A stretch of DNA of 64,000 nucleotides from Pseudorhodoferax sp. Leaf274. GTDB taxonomy: Bacteria > Pseudomonadota > Gammaproteobacteria > Burkholderiales > Burkholderiaceae_C. Below are positions 18,073-26,387 of this stretch, one piece after another. The notes beneath the pieces were generated by a model. It saw only the letters and a program-made list of their open reading frames with translations. It did not search any database and was not told the origin of the DNA. The position numbers and the translations under genes are program-made. The stretch's first letter is position 1. Every line of letters starts with the position of its first letter. The stretch spans positions 138,576 through 202,575 of the forward strand of contig NZ_LMNA01000003.1 of assembly GCF_001422445.1 (NCBI RefSeq), written 5' to 3'.

Positions 18073-18978
18073 TCACAGTTCCGTGGCCATGCGTTGCGCC
18101 ATCTGCGCAAAGATGGTCTGCACGGCCTCGTCCAGCCACTGCGGCGCGGCGCGCGTGTCGCCCTTGCGGCGCAGCAGCGCCAGCACCTGGTCCTGCGACG
18201 GGCTGCGGATGCGCCGCAGCGCGATGCCCGTGCGCCCGAGCAGCACGGCCGACTGCGGCACCAGCGCGTGGCCCAGGCCCGCCCCCACGAGGTCGAGCAC
18301 GCCGTGCACGGTGCTGGCCTCGTAGCGGATGCGCGGGCTGAAGCCGGCGCGCGCGCACAGGTGGATCGACTGGTCGAAGTAGGCCGGGCCGCGGTGCCGC
18401 GTGAAGGCGACGAAGTCCTGCTCGGAAAACCCGCGCAGGTCGATGGCCGCGCGCTCTTGTGGCGGCTGCGCGGCGGGCGATGCCAGGCAGAACGGATCGT
18501 CCATCTGCGCCGGCGCCACCACGCGCGGATGCCGGCCCGGGCTGCGCGCGATGCCCGCATCCAGGTGGCCGGCGACCAGGGCCTCTGTCTGCGCGCTGCT
18601 GATCATCTCGCGCAGCTCGATGCGCAGGCCCGGGTGCGTGGCGCGCAGCAGGCGCACCAGCTGCGGCAGCACGGTGCTGCTGGCCGAGGGCACGTAGCCC
18701 AGCGACAGCACGCCGCCGGCGCCGTCGCCTTGCAGCCGGTCCTTCAGGTGGCCGGCGCGGTCGAGCAGCGCGCGGGCCTCGGGCATCAGCGCCTCGCCCG
18801 CCGCCGTCAGCCGCACGCCCTTGGGGTGGCGCACGAACAGCGGCGTGCCCATCTCCTCCTCCAGCTGGCGGATCTGCACCGACAGCGGCGGCTGCGCGAT
18901 GAACAGCTTCTCGGCGGCGCGGCTCAGGCTGCCGGTCTCGGCCACGGCGATGAAGTAGCGCAGGTGCCGCAGTTCCAT
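18073..18978 (-). CDS. LysR-family transcriptional regulator, divergent from Bug/dehydrogenase operon
   Basis: 301 residues. Helix-turn-helix at the N-terminus (MELRHLRYFIAVAETGSLSRAAEKLFIAQPPLSVQIRQLE) is of the BenM/CatM/AlsR type, followed by the effector-binding domain (VLSLGYVPSASSTVLPQLVRLL). It is transcribed away from the Bug receptor gene at 19090 with 111 bases between, the classic arrangement for a LysR activator and its target. The gap holds a palindrome at 19002-19014. Predicted to sense a substrate or intermediate of the divergent operon. Confidence 0.92.
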   Translation of the reverse strand: MELRHLRYFIAVAETGSLSRAAEKLFIAQPPLSVQIRQLEEEMGTPLFVRHPKGVRLTAAGEALMPEARALLDRAGHLKDRLQGDGAGGVLSLGYVPSASSTVLPQLVRLLRATHPGLRIELREMISSAQTEALVAGHLDAGIARSPGRHPRVVAPAQMDDPFCLASPAAQPPQERAAIDLRGFSEQDFVAFTRHRGPAYFDQSIHLCARAGFSPRIRYEASTVHGVLDLVGAGLGHALVPQSAVLLGRTGIALRRIRSPSQDQVLALLRRKGDTRAAPQWLDEAVQTIFAQMAQRMATEL

Positions 18979-19001
18979 GGGTGCCCCCTATACCTCGTGA
19001 A

Positions 19002-19014
19002 TATGGAAACCATA
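19002..19014. promoter_or_regulatory. Candidate LysR binding palindrome
   Basis: TATGGAAACCATA is a perfect 13-bp palindrome (5-bp arms, AAA centre), 23 bases from the LysR start and upstream of the -35 of the divergent operon. It fits the position of a LysR activator site, though the T-N11-A core is only approximate. Confidence 0.4.
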
Positions 19015-19026
19015 CCCGAACGGTGT

Positions 19027-19055
19027 TTGGAATATTGCGGGCGTGTGCCGAGAAT
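19027..19055 (+). promoter_or_regulatory. Putative sigma70 promoter of the Bug/dehydrogenase operon
   Basis: TTGGAA (19027-19032), 17-base spacer, GAGAAT (19050-19055), giving a start about 28 bases before the ATG at 19090. GGAG lies 15-12 bases before that ATG. Confidence 0.45.
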
Positions 19056-19089
19056 CCGCCCCGACCCCTTTACTCCGGAGACAAGCCCC

Positions 19090-20046
19090 ATGAAGAGATT
19101 TCTCGCCCTCGTGATCGGCAGCCTGGCCCTGGCGGCCACGGCGCAGGACTGGCCGGCCAGGCCCGTCAAGCTGGTCGTGCCCGCGCCGGCCGGCAGCTCG
19201 CTCGACTTCATCGCCCGCACGCTGGGCGACAAGCTGCGCGATCGCTGGAAGCAGCCCGTGGTGGTGGACAACAAGGCCGGTGCCGGTGGCATGCTGGGCA
19301 TGGCCATGGTCGCCAAGGCGCCGGCCGATGGCTACACGCTGGGCATCGGCTTCAACGGGCCGATCGCGTTCGGACCCTACATGTACAGGAAGATGAGCTA
19401 CGACCCGGCGCGCGACCTGCTGCCCATCGTGCTGACCTCCTCGCAGCCCAACGTGCTGGCGGTGCCGGCGGGCAACCCGGCGAAGACGCTGCCCGAGTAC
19501 GTGGCCTGGGCCAGGCAGCAGAACGGCAAGGTCAGCTACGCCTCGGTCGGCGCCGGCAGTTCCTCGCACCTCACGATGGAGCTGTTCCGCAGCACGGCTG
19601 GCTTCGAGGCCACGCACGTGCCCTTCGCCGGCTCGCCGCCGGCCGGCCTGTCGCTGGCCTCGGGCGAGACGCATGGGCTGTTCACGGTGGCGCCGGCCTT
19701 GCTGCCGCTGATCCAGAGCGGCCGCATCCGGCTGCTGGCCGCCACCAGCCTCAAGCGCAGCGAGGGCATGCCCGACCTGCCCACCGTGGCCGAGCAGGGC
19801 TACCCGGGGTTCGAGGCGCTGGCCTGGAACGGCCTGTTCACGGCCGCCGGCACGCCGCCCGAGCTGGTCGCCCGCATCAACGCTGACGTGAACGCGGTGA
19901 TGCAGGACGCCGGTGTGCGCGAGGCCTTCGCCAAGCAGGGGCTCATCATCGGCGGCGGCACGGCCGACAGCTTCAAGGGCTTCATCGCCGCCGAGGGCAA
20001 GAAGTGGGGCGCGATCATCCAGAAGGTCGGCATCACCGTCGATTGA
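19090..20046 (+). CDS. Bug-family tripartite tricarboxylate transporter substrate-binding protein
   Basis: 318 residues, first gene of a three-gene operon. Signal peptide about 1-18 (MKRFLALVIGSLALAATA). Family patterns: WPARPVKLVVPAPAGSSLD, DNKAGAGGMLG, APADGYTLGIGFNG, YASVGAGSSSHLTMELF. Periplasmic binder of a small organic ligand. The ligand is unknown; the downstream dehydrogenase suggests an alcohol- or hydroxy-containing compound. No TctA or TctB gene is in the operon. Confidence 0.9.
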   Translation: MKRFLALVIGSLALAATAQDWPARPVKLVVPAPAGSSLDFIARTLGDKLRDRWKQPVVVDNKAGAGGMLGMAMVAKAPADGYTLGIGFNGPIAFGPYMYRKMSYDPARDLLPIVLTSSQPNVLAVPAGNPAKTLPEYVAWARQQNGKVSYASVGAGSSSHLTMELFRSTAGFEATHVPFAGSPPAGLSLASGETHGLFTVAPALLPLIQSGRIRLLAATSLKRSEGMPDLPTVAEQGYPGFEALAWNGLFTAAGTPPELVARINADVNAVMQDAGVREAFAKQGLIIGGGTADSFKGFIAAEGKKWGAIIQKVGITVD

Positions 20047-21090
20047 ATGCTCGCCATGCAAGCCTTCCAGAAAACCCGCGCCGCGGCGGGACTCGAACTG
20101 GTCGACGTGCCGGTGCCCGTCGTGGATGCGGCCTCCGACGAGGTGTTGGTGCGCGTGCGCGCCACCGGCATCTGCGGCAGCGACCTGCACGTGGACGACT
20201 GGACGCCGAGCTACGCCTTCATCGCGCCCAGCATCCCCGTCACCATCGGGCACGAATTCGTCGGCGTGGCGCAGTCCGGCCCGCTGGCCGGGCGCCGCGT
20301 GGTGGTGCGGCCCTCGGTCACCTGCGGCAGCTGCGCCGCCTGCACGGAGGGCCGGCACGACGCCTGCGAGCGCCGCCGCGGCATCGGCATGACGCGCGAT
20401 GGTGCCTTCGCGCCCTGGGTGCGGGTGCCGCAGCGCAACTGCGTGCCCGTGCCCGACAGCCTCAGCGACGAGATGGCCGCGCTGACCGAGCCGCTGACGA
20501 TCTCCATGCAGGCGCTGCGCATCGCGGGCGACGTGGCGGGCCTGCGCGTGCTGGTCATGGGGCCAGGCACCATCGGCCAGGGCATCGCGGCACTGGCGCG
20601 CCGCGCGGGCGCCAGCCAGGTCGTGGTCAGCGGCTACGACGACGCGGCCCGCTTCGACGCGCTGCGCGCCATGGGCTTCGATGCGCTGGTCGACGTGAAG
20701 GCGCAGTCGCTGGCCGACGGCACGCGCGCCCACACCGGCGGCGCGCCCTTCGACCTCGTGTTCGAGGCCACCGGCGTGCCCGAGACCATCACCGAGGCGC
20801 TGGCCCTGCTGCGCCGCAATGGCATCGTGGTGGTGACCGGCATCCACGCCCGGCCGCTCGCGCTGGACCTGACGCCGCTGGTGCGCAACCAGCAGCAGCT
20901 GCGCGGCTCGTTCCGCCCGCCCGAATCCGACTGGCCGCTGGCGCTGGCGCTGATGGGCGAGATGGACGCGGTGCTGCGCCCCATGGTCAGCCACGTGCTG
21001 CCGCTGGCCCGGGCGCACGAGGGCTTCGCGCTCGCGCACGGCAAGCAGGCCAGCAAGGTGCTGCTGTGCCCGGAGGCGGGCGATGCCTGA
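20047..21090 (+). CDS. Zinc-dependent MDR alcohol dehydrogenase
   Basis: 347 residues from ATG 20047, directly after the Bug stop; an ATG at 20056 is an equally good start. Medium-chain dehydrogenase of the sorbitol/threonine dehydrogenase group. Catalytic zinc ligands: Cys in GICGSDLH and the GHEFVG histidine-glutamate pair. Structural zinc lobe: CGSCAACTEGRHDAC. NAD-binding loop: VLVMGPGTIGQGIAALA. Probably oxidises an alcohol taken up or bound by the upstream receptor. Its stop overlaps the next gene by 8 bases. Confidence 0.9.
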   Translation: MLAMQAFQKTRAAAGLELVDVPVPVVDAASDEVLVRVRATGICGSDLHVDDWTPSYAFIAPSIPVTIGHEFVGVAQSGPLAGRRVVVRPSVTCGSCAACTEGRHDACERRRGIGMTRDGAFAPWVRVPQRNCVPVPDSLSDEMAALTEPLTISMQALRIAGDVAGLRVLVMGPGTIGQGIAALARRAGASQVVVSGYDDAARFDALRAMGFDALVDVKAQSLADGTRAHTGGAPFDLVFEATGVPETITEALALLRRNGIVVVTGIHARPLALDLTPLVRNQQQLRGSFRPPESDWPLALALMGEMDAVLRPMVSHVLPLARAHEGFALAHGKQASKVLLCPEAGDA

Positions 21091-21646
21091 AAAGCCGCAG
21101 GCCACGGCCCTTCTGGCGCTGTGGAACGGCGTCGCACCCGAACACGAGGCCGAGTACAACCGCTGGCACGCCGAGGAACACGTGCCCGAACGCCTCACGG
21201 TGCCGGGCATGCTGTGGGCGCGGCGCTACGCCGCCTTCTGGCCGCAGCCCGGCCCGCGCTACCTGACGCTGTATGGCCTGCGCGACGCCCGCGTGCTGGC
21301 CGAAGACGCCTACCAGCGCCTGCTGCGCGAGCCCACCCCCTGGAGCGCGCGCATGCGCCCGCACCTGGGCCAGCTGTCGCGCTGGGTCTGCGCGCTGCAG
21401 GCGCCGCACGGCGCGCCCGCGGGCGAGGGCTTGCGCGTGCAGACCCTGGACGCCCCGCCGCAGCCGGTGCCGGGCGCCCTGCTGGCCGAGCGCCTGCCCG
21501 ATGCCGCGCCGCTGCCCTGGCTGCAAGGCGGGCAGGAACATGCGGTGCGGGGCAGCTGGCTTCTGGCCGCCGGCCTGCCCGAACGCCCGGCTGCCGCCGT
21601 GCCCGGTGCCATGGTCTACGCCGCATTGCCCGTCGGCGCGCGCTGA
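21083..21646 (+). CDS. Conserved hypothetical protein, dimeric alpha-beta barrel-like
   Basis: 187 residues, overlapping the dehydrogenase by 8 bases, so translationally coupled. The N-terminal part ALWNGVAPEHEAEYNRWHAE, HVPERLTVPGMLWARRY has the look of ferredoxin-like dimeric alpha-beta barrel proteins (DUF4286/EthD-like), where a small ligand sits between subunits. The second half resembles a divergent repeat of the same fold (LLAERLP...WLQGGQEHAVRGSWLLA). No catalytic motif is recognised. Context suggests a role in the pathway served by the dehydrogenase. Confidence 0.7.
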   Translation: MPEKPQATALLALWNGVAPEHEAEYNRWHAEEHVPERLTVPGMLWARRYAAFWPQPGPRYLTLYGLRDARVLAEDAYQRLLREPTPWSARMRPHLGQLSRWVCALQAPHGAPAGEGLRVQTLDAPPQPVPGALLAERLPDAAPLPWLQGGQEHAVRGSWLLAAGLPERPAAAVPGAMVYAALPVGAR

Positions 21647-21685
21647 GCGCCCGTGGCGGCGCTGAAGCGCGCAGCGGCCGCCACC

Positions 21686-21691
21686 TAAAAT
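21686..21691 (+). promoter_or_regulatory. Putative -10 element (TAAAAT) of argS
   Basis: TAAAAT ends 7 bases before the argS ATG at 21699. Transcription would begin within a base or so of the start codon, giving a leaderless or nearly leaderless message. No ribosome site is seen between. Confidence 0.5.
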
Positions 21692-21698
21692 CCCGTGG

Positions 21699-23372
21699 AT
21701 GTTCTCCGTCAAACAAGAATTGCTGGCCGCACTGGGCACCGCGCTGGAGCAGGTTTCCCCCGGCGCCAGCGCCCGCGCGGCCTTTGAAACGCCCAAGGTC
21801 GCCGCCCACGGCGACCTGGCCTGCACCGCGGCCATGCAGCTGGCCAAGCCGCTCAAGCTCAACCCGCGGCAGGTCGGCGAGCAACTGCGCGCCGCGCTGC
21901 TGGCGCAGCCGGCCGTGGCGCAGTGGGTCGCGGCCGTCGACATCGCCGGCCCTGGCTTCCTGAACCTCAAGCTCAAGCCCGAGGCCCGCCAGCAGGTCGT
22001 GCGCGAGGTGCTGGCCCAGGGCGAGCGCTTCGGCATGCAGCCGTCCAATGGCCGCAAGGTGCTGGTCGAATTCGTCTCGGCCAACCCGACGGGCCCGCTG
22101 CACGTGGGCCATGGCCGCCAGGCGGCGCTGGGCGACGCCATCTGCAACCTGTACCAGTCGCAGGGCTGGGACGTGTGGCGCGAGTTCTACTACAACGACG
22201 CCGGCGTGCAGATCGCCACGCTGGCCAATTCCACGCAGCTGCGCGCCAAGGGCGTCAAGCCCGGCGACGCCGGCTGGCCCGAGGCGGCCTACAACGGCGA
22301 CTACATCGGCGACATCGCCGCCGACTTCCTCGCGAAGAAGACCGTCAAGGCGGACGACCGCGAGGTCACGGCCAGCGGCAACGTGGACGACCTCGATTCG
22401 GTGCGCGAATTCGCCGTGGCCTACCTGCGCCGCGAGCAGGACCTGGACTTGAAGGCCTTCCAGGTGCGTTTCGACAACTTCTACCTGGAGTCCAGCCTGT
22501 ACACCTCGGGCCGCGTCGACGACGCCGTGGCCCGCATGCAGGCCTCGGGCAAGACCTACGAGAAGGATGGCGCGCTGTGGCTCAGGTCGACCGACTACGG
22601 CGACGACAAGGACCGCGTGATGCGCAAGTCCGAAGGCGGCTACACCTACTTCGTGCCCGACGTGGCCTACCACATCGCCAAGTGGGAGCGCGGCTTCACC
22701 AAGGTCGTCAACATCCAGGGCACCGACCACCACGGCACCATCGCGCGCGTGCGCGCCGGGCTGCAGGCGGTCGGCGTGGGCATTCCCGAGGGCTACCCCG
22801 ACTACGTGCTGCACACCATGGTGCGCGTGATGCGCGGCGGCCAGGAGGTCAAGATCTCCAAGCGCGCCGGCAGCTACGTGACGCTGCGCGACCTGGTCGA
22901 GTGGACCAGCAAGGACGCCGTGCGCTTCTTCCTGCTCTCGCGCAAGCCCGACACGGAGTACGTGTTCGACGTCGACCTGGCCATCGCCCAGAGCAACGAC
23001 AACCCGGTCTACTACGTGCAGTACGCCCATGCGCGCATCTGCTCGGTGCTGGCGGCCTGGGGCGGCGACCGCGCCAGCCTGGCCGGCGCCGACCTGTCGG
23101 CGCTGCAGAGCCCGCAGGCCGATGCGCTGATGCAGCTGCTGGCCAGGTACCCCGACATGCTGACGAGCGCGGCGGCCGATTTCGCGCCGCACGACGTGAG
23201 CTTCTACCTGCGCGAGCTGGCGTCCAGCTACCACAGCTACTACGACGCCGAACGCATCCTGGTCGACGAACCCGCCGTGCGCACCGCGCGCGTGGCCCTG
23301 GTGGCGGCCACCGCCCAGGTGCTGCGCAACGGCCTGGCGCAACTGGGCGTCAGCGCGCCCGAGAAAATGTGA
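21699..23372 (+). CDS. argS: Arginyl-tRNA synthetase
   Basis: 557 residues, a normal length. Charges tRNA-Arg with arginine. N-terminal tRNA-contacting (Arg_S N) domain about 1-85, class I catalytic core with the HIGH-type motif [14 protein letters not shown] (about 128-141), the KMSKS-equivalent [13 protein letters not shown] (about 382), and an anticodon-binding helical domain in the last 110 residues ([20 protein letters not shown]). All motifs intact. A SPOR-domain gene follows after 7 bases and dsbA after that, a common order in Burkholderiales. Confidence 0.98.
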   Translation: MFSVKQELLAALGTALEQVSPGASARAAFETPKVAAHGDLACTAAMQLAKPLKLNPRQVGEQLRAALLAQPAVAQWVAAVDIAGPGFLNLKLKPEARQQVVREVLAQGERFGMQPSNGRKVLVEFVSANPTGPLHVGHGRQAALGDAICNLYQSQGWDVWREFYYNDAGVQIATLANSTQLRAKGVKPGDAGWPEAAYNGDYIGDIAADFLAKKTVKADDREVTASGNVDDLDSVREFAVAYLRREQDLDLKAFQVRFDNFYLESSLYTSGRVDDAVARMQASGKTYEKDGALWLRSTDYGDDKDRVMRKSEGGYTYFVPDVAYHIAKWERGFTKVVNIQGTDHHGTIARVRAGLQAVGVGIPEGYPDYVLHTMVRVMRGGQEVKISKRAGSYVTLRDLVEWTSKDAVRFFLLSRKPDTEYVFDVDLAIAQSNDNPVYYVQYAHARICSVLAAWGGDRASLAGADLSALQSPQADALMQLLARYPDMLTSAAADFAPHDVSFYLRELASSYHSYYDAERILVDEPAVRTARVALVAATAQVLRNGLAQLGVSAPEKM

Positions 23373-23379
23373 TCCCACG

Positions 23380-24102
23380 ATGACGCAAGCACAACAACGC
23401 AAGCGGCCCGCCGCCAAGCCCGGCGCCAAGGCCGCACGCGGGCAGACCGGCGGCACCATCGTCGGCTTCATCGCCGGCGTGGTGGTGGGGCTCGTGGCCG
23501 CGCTGGCCATGGCGGTCTACGTGACCAAGGTGCCGGTGCCCTTCATGAGCGGCAAGTCGCCGTCGGGCCGCACGGCCGACGACGACGCCGAGAGCCGCAA
23601 GAACCAGAACTGGGACCCCAACGCGCCGCTGCATGGCCGCAACCCGGCGCGTCCGGCGGCGCCGTCTTCCGCGCCAGCGGCCGCACCGGCAGTGCCGCCC
23701 ACGGCGGCCGTGCCGGCCCCGGGCGCTGCGCCGCGCGCGGACGCCGCCGCCCCTGCCGGGGCGCGGCCCGCCACGCCGTCGGCCGACCCGCTCGGCGACC
23801 TGGCGCGTGCCCGCTCGGCGGCCAAGCCTGCGCCCGCGGCGGCGCCGGCGGCTGCCGCGGCCGATCCGTTCGACTACTTCGTGCAGGCCGGCGCCTTCCG
23901 TACCGCCGACGATGCCGAGGCCCAGCGCGCCCGCCTGGCCATGATGGGCCTGGAGGCGCGCGTGACCGAGCGCGAGCAGGCCGGCCGCACCGTCTACCGC
24001 GTGCGCATGGGCCCCTACCATTCGCGCGAGGATGCCGAACGCACCAAGACGCGGCTGGACAGCACGGGTGCCGATTCGGCCCTGGTCCGCGTACAACGCT
24101 GA
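23380..24102 (+). CDS. SPOR-domain cell-division protein, FtsN-like
   Basis: 240 residues. Short basic cytoplasmic N-terminus (about 1-22), one membrane helix (about 26-47, TIVGFIAGVVVGLVAALAMA), a long Ala/Pro linker (about 80-160), and a C-terminal SPOR domain (about 164-240, YFVQAGAFRTADDAEAQRAR, YRVRMGPYHSREDAERTKTR). This is the layout of FtsN, which binds denuded septal peptidoglycan and triggers constriction. Co-transcribed with argS. The name FtsN is by architecture only. Confidence 0.85.
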   Translation: MTQAQQRKRPAAKPGAKAARGQTGGTIVGFIAGVVVGLVAALAMAVYVTKVPVPFMSGKSPSGRTADDDAESRKNQNWDPNAPLHGRNPARPAAPSSAPAAAPAVPPTAAVPAPGAAPRADAAAPAGARPATPSADPLGDLARARSAAKPAPAAAPAAAAADPFDYFVQAGAFRTADDAEAQRARLAMMGLEARVTEREQAGRTVYRVRMGPYHSREDAERTKTRLDSTGADSALVRVQR

Positions 24103-24151
24103 AACTTTTTGCGACCGCCGCCGCTCACACCGGCCCTAGGAGTTGAAACCA

Positions 24152-24796
24152 ATGAAACGTCGTGAGTTCTCGAAAGCCGGCCTGGCCGTGTCCGCCCTGG
24201 GCCTGTCCCAGGCGCCTGCCGCGTGGGCGCAAGCCAAGGCCGGCACCGACTACCTGGTGCTGGACAAGCCGGCCGGCACCGAAGCGCCGCCCGGCAAGAT
24301 CGAGGTGGTCGAGTTCTTCTGGTATGCCTGCCCGCACTGCAACGCCTTCGAGCCGACGCTGGAAGCCTGGGTCAAGCAACTGCCCAAGGATGTGGCCTTC
24401 CGCCGCGCGCCGGTGGCCTTCCGCAACGACTTCGTCCCGCTGCAAAAGCTCTACTACACGCTGGAAGCCCTGGGCAAGGTCGACGAGCTGCACCGCAAGG
24501 CGTTCTACGCCATCCACGTCGACAAGCAGCGCCTGAACAGCGACGACACGGTGATCGCCTGGGCCGCCACCCAGGGGCTGGACAAGGCCAAGTTCACCGA
24601 GACCTACAACTCGTTCAACGTGGCCACCAAGGTGCGCAAGGCCACGCAGCTGCAGGATGCCTACAAGCTGGCCGGCGTGCCGGCCATGGGCATCAACGGC
24701 CGTTTCTACACCGACGGCACGCTGGCCCAGTCCATGGGCCGCGCCCTGACCGTCACCGACCAACTGCTGGGCGAACTGCGCAAGACCAAGTCGTAG
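24152..24796 (+). CDS. dsbA: Thiol:disulfide interchange protein DsbA
   Basis: 214 residues; ATG 24152 with AGGAG 9 bases upstream, preferred over a TTG at 24143. Signal peptide about 1-26 with an RR near the start (MKRREFSKAGLAVSALGLS). Thioredoxin fold with active site CPHC (Cys60-Cys63, FFWYACPHCNAF), the DsbA helical insert, and the cis-proline loop AGVPAMGING. It oxidises thiols in newly exported proteins. Follows the SPOR gene by 49 bases, and ends at a terminator. Confidence 0.96.
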   Translation: MKRREFSKAGLAVSALGLSQAPAAWAQAKAGTDYLVLDKPAGTEAPPGKIEVVEFFWYACPHCNAFEPTLEAWVKQLPKDVAFRRAPVAFRNDFVPLQKLYYTLEALGKVDELHRKAFYAIHVDKQRLNSDDTVIAWAATQGLDKAKFTETYNSFNVATKVRKATQLQDAYKLAGVPAMGINGRFYTDGTLAQSMGRALTVTDQLLGELRKTKS

Positions 24797-24820
24797 ACTG
24801 CAGCAATATTGCACTGCACA

Positions 24821-24851
24821 ATGGCCCGCTGACGCGGGCCATGTCGTTTTT
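24821..24851 (+). terminator. Rho-independent terminator after dsbA
   Basis: Nine-bp stem ATGGCCCGC (24821-24829) pairs with GCGGGCCAT (24834-24842) around a TGAC loop, followed by GTCG and a run of T at 24847-24851. It separates dsbA from lptA. Confidence 0.85.
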
Positions 24852-24869
24852 GCATTCGTCCGCGCCCGT

Positions 24870-24875
24870 TACAAT
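24870..24875 (+). promoter_or_regulatory. Putative -10 (TACAAT) of the lptA-lptB-rpoN unit
   Basis: TACAAT about 24 bases before the lptA ATG, with a TTTTTG-like -35 at 24847-24852 and a 17-base spacer. The -35 overlaps the T-run of the dsbA terminator. This would give lptAB its own promoter. Confidence 0.45.
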
Positions 24876-24899
24876 GGCCGAGCAAGATTCGTGCCTTTC

Positions 24900-25517
24900 A
24901 TGAAACCCACCTCCGCCCACCTCCTCGTCAGCCTGGCCCTCGCCCTGTCTTCCGGACTGGCGCTGGCCGAACGCGCCGACCGCGACAAGCCCATGAACAT
25001 CGAGGCCGATGCCATGCGCTACGACGACCTCAAGCAGGTCAATGTGTTCACGGGCCGCGTGGTCGTGACCAAGGGCACCATCGTGGCGCGCGGCGCACGG
25101 GTGGACGTGCGCAAGGACGCCCAGGGCTACCAGTTCGGCACCATCACCGCGGCGCCGGGCCAGCTGGCCTACTACCGGCAGAAACGCGAGGCGGTGGACG
25201 AGTACATCGAGGGCGAGGGCGAGGTCATCGAGTACGACGGCAAGGCCGACAAGGTCACCTTCATCCGCCGTGCCGTGATGCGCCGCTACGTGGGCAGCAC
25301 CATGAACGACGAGGTGACGGGCAACGTCATCGTCTACGACAACGTCACCGAGGTCTTCACCGTGGATGCGGCCAAGCCGGGCAGCGCCGGCTCCGGCGGG
25401 CGCGTGCGCGCGATGCTGACGCCGACGCCCGCTGCCAGCGCGCCGAAGCCGGCCGCCCCGGCGCAGCCGGCCGCGCCGCTCAAGCCCAGCACCCGGCTGG
25501 GCGGGGAGAAGAACTGA
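24900..25517 (+). CDS. lptA: Lipopolysaccharide transport periplasmic protein LptA
   Basis: 205 residues, ATG at 24900 (a GTG at 24891 is possible). Signal peptide about 1-23 ([13 protein letters not shown]). The OstA/LptA beta-jellyroll follows: [53 protein letters not shown] and the VFTV end, then a Pro/Ala-rich tail of about 40 residues. LptA forms the periplasmic bridge carrying LPS from LptBFGC to LptDE. lptB follows with one base between. The usual upstream lptC is missing here; dsbA and a terminator stand in its place. Confidence 0.93.
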   Translation: MKPTSAHLLVSLALALSSGLALAERADRDKPMNIEADAMRYDDLKQVNVFTGRVVVTKGTIVARGARVDVRKDAQGYQFGTITAAPGQLAYYRQKREAVDEYIEGEGEVIEYDGKADKVTFIRRAVMRRYVGSTMNDEVTGNVIVYDNVTEVFTVDAAKPGSAGSGGRVRAMLTPTPAASAPKPAAPAQPAAPLKPSTRLGGEKN

Positions 25518-25518
25518 G

Positions 25519-26295
25519 GTGGGGGCCGCGGACAGCGCCTTCGCAGACGTGGCCGGCAGCCGGCTGGTCGCGCGCCAGCTGGAGAAGTCGTACGGCAGCC
25601 GCAAGGTCGTGCACGACGTCTCCCTGACCGTCAACAAGGGCGAGGTGGTGGGCCTGCTCGGGCCCAACGGCGCGGGCAAGACCACCTCGTTCTACATGAT
25701 CGTGGGGCTGGTGCGCGCCGACGGCGGCCACATCTCCATCGACGGCCAGTCGGTGGAGCACATGCCCATCCACCGGCGCTCCAGCCTAGGCCTGTCCTAC
25801 CTGCCGCAGGAAGCGTCGATCTTCCGCAAGCTGTCGGTCGAGGACAACGTGCGCGCCGTGCTGGAGCTGCAGCGCACGCCCGAGGGCAAGGCCTTCAGCC
25901 GCCAGGAGATCGATGAGCGCCTGACCGGCTTGCTGCAGGACCTGCGCGTGGACCACCTGCGCGATTCCTCGGCGCTGGCGCTGTCCGGCGGCGAGCGCCG
26001 CCGCGTGGAGATCGCGCGCGCGCTGGCCACGCAGCCGCGCTTCATCCTGCTGGACGAGCCTTTCGCCGGCATCGACCCGATCGCCGTGATCGAGATCCAG
26101 CGCATCGTGAGCTTCCTCAAGGGCCGCGGCATCGGCGTGCTGATCACCGACCACAACGTGCGCGAGACCCTGGGCATCTGCGACCACGCCTACATCATCA
26201 GCGAGGGGCGGGTGCTGGCCAAGGGCACGCCGGCCGAGATCGTCGACAACGCCGAGGTGCGCCGGGTGTATCTCGGCGAGCACTTCCGCATGTAG
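25519..26295 (+). CDS. lptB: LPS export ABC transporter ATPase LptB
   Basis: 258 residues, GTG start at 25519, one base after the lptA stop. Walker [12 protein letters not shown]-loop YLPQEASIF, signature [15 protein letters not shown], Walker [17 protein letters not shown], and switch histidine [10 protein letters not shown] are all intact and follow the LptB pattern. The N-terminus is about 15 residues longer than E. coli LptB. Drives LPS extraction from the inner membrane together with LptFG. rpoN lies downstream, after a short repeat-like spacer, as in many proteobacteria. Confidence 0.97.
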   Translation: MGAADSAFADVAGSRLVARQLEKSYGSRKVVHDVSLTVNKGEVVGLLGPNGAGKTTSFYMIVGLVRADGGHISIDGQSVEHMPIHRRSSLGLSYLPQEASIFRKLSVEDNVRAVLELQRTPEGKAFSRQEIDERLTGLLQDLRVDHLRDSSALALSGGERRRVEIARALATQPRFILLDEPFAGIDPIAVIEIQRIVSFLKGRGIGVLITDHNVRETLGICDHAYIISEGRVLAKGTPAEIVDNAEVRRVYLGEHFRM

Positions 26296-26297
26296 GC

Positions 26298-26387
26298 CAT
26301 GGCCCCCACGCTTGTCACTTCGTGTACTGCGCTGCCCCCCGCGGGGGGGCTCGCGCCTTGGGGCGGCCCGGCGGCGCTCGGTCGCCT
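26298..26387. repeat. Intergenic GC-rich palindromic repeat, Comamonadaceae type
   Basis: The spacer between lptB and rpoN has the run CCCCCCGCGGGGGGG (palindromic) followed by CTTGGGGCGGCCCGGCGGCG. I recognise this wording (a TTCGTGTACTGCGCTGCCCCC start and a GGGGCGGCCCGGC end) as a dispersed intergenic sequence common in Comamonadaceae genomes. Only one copy is in this window, so the repeat claim rests on general knowledge. It can form a hairpin in the lptB-rpoN transcript. Confidence 0.45.

Noticed and set aside
20047..21090. Sorbitol or threonine dehydrogenase assignment
   Set aside because: Zinc ligands fit the broad MDR group, but nothing in the sequence fixes the substrate.
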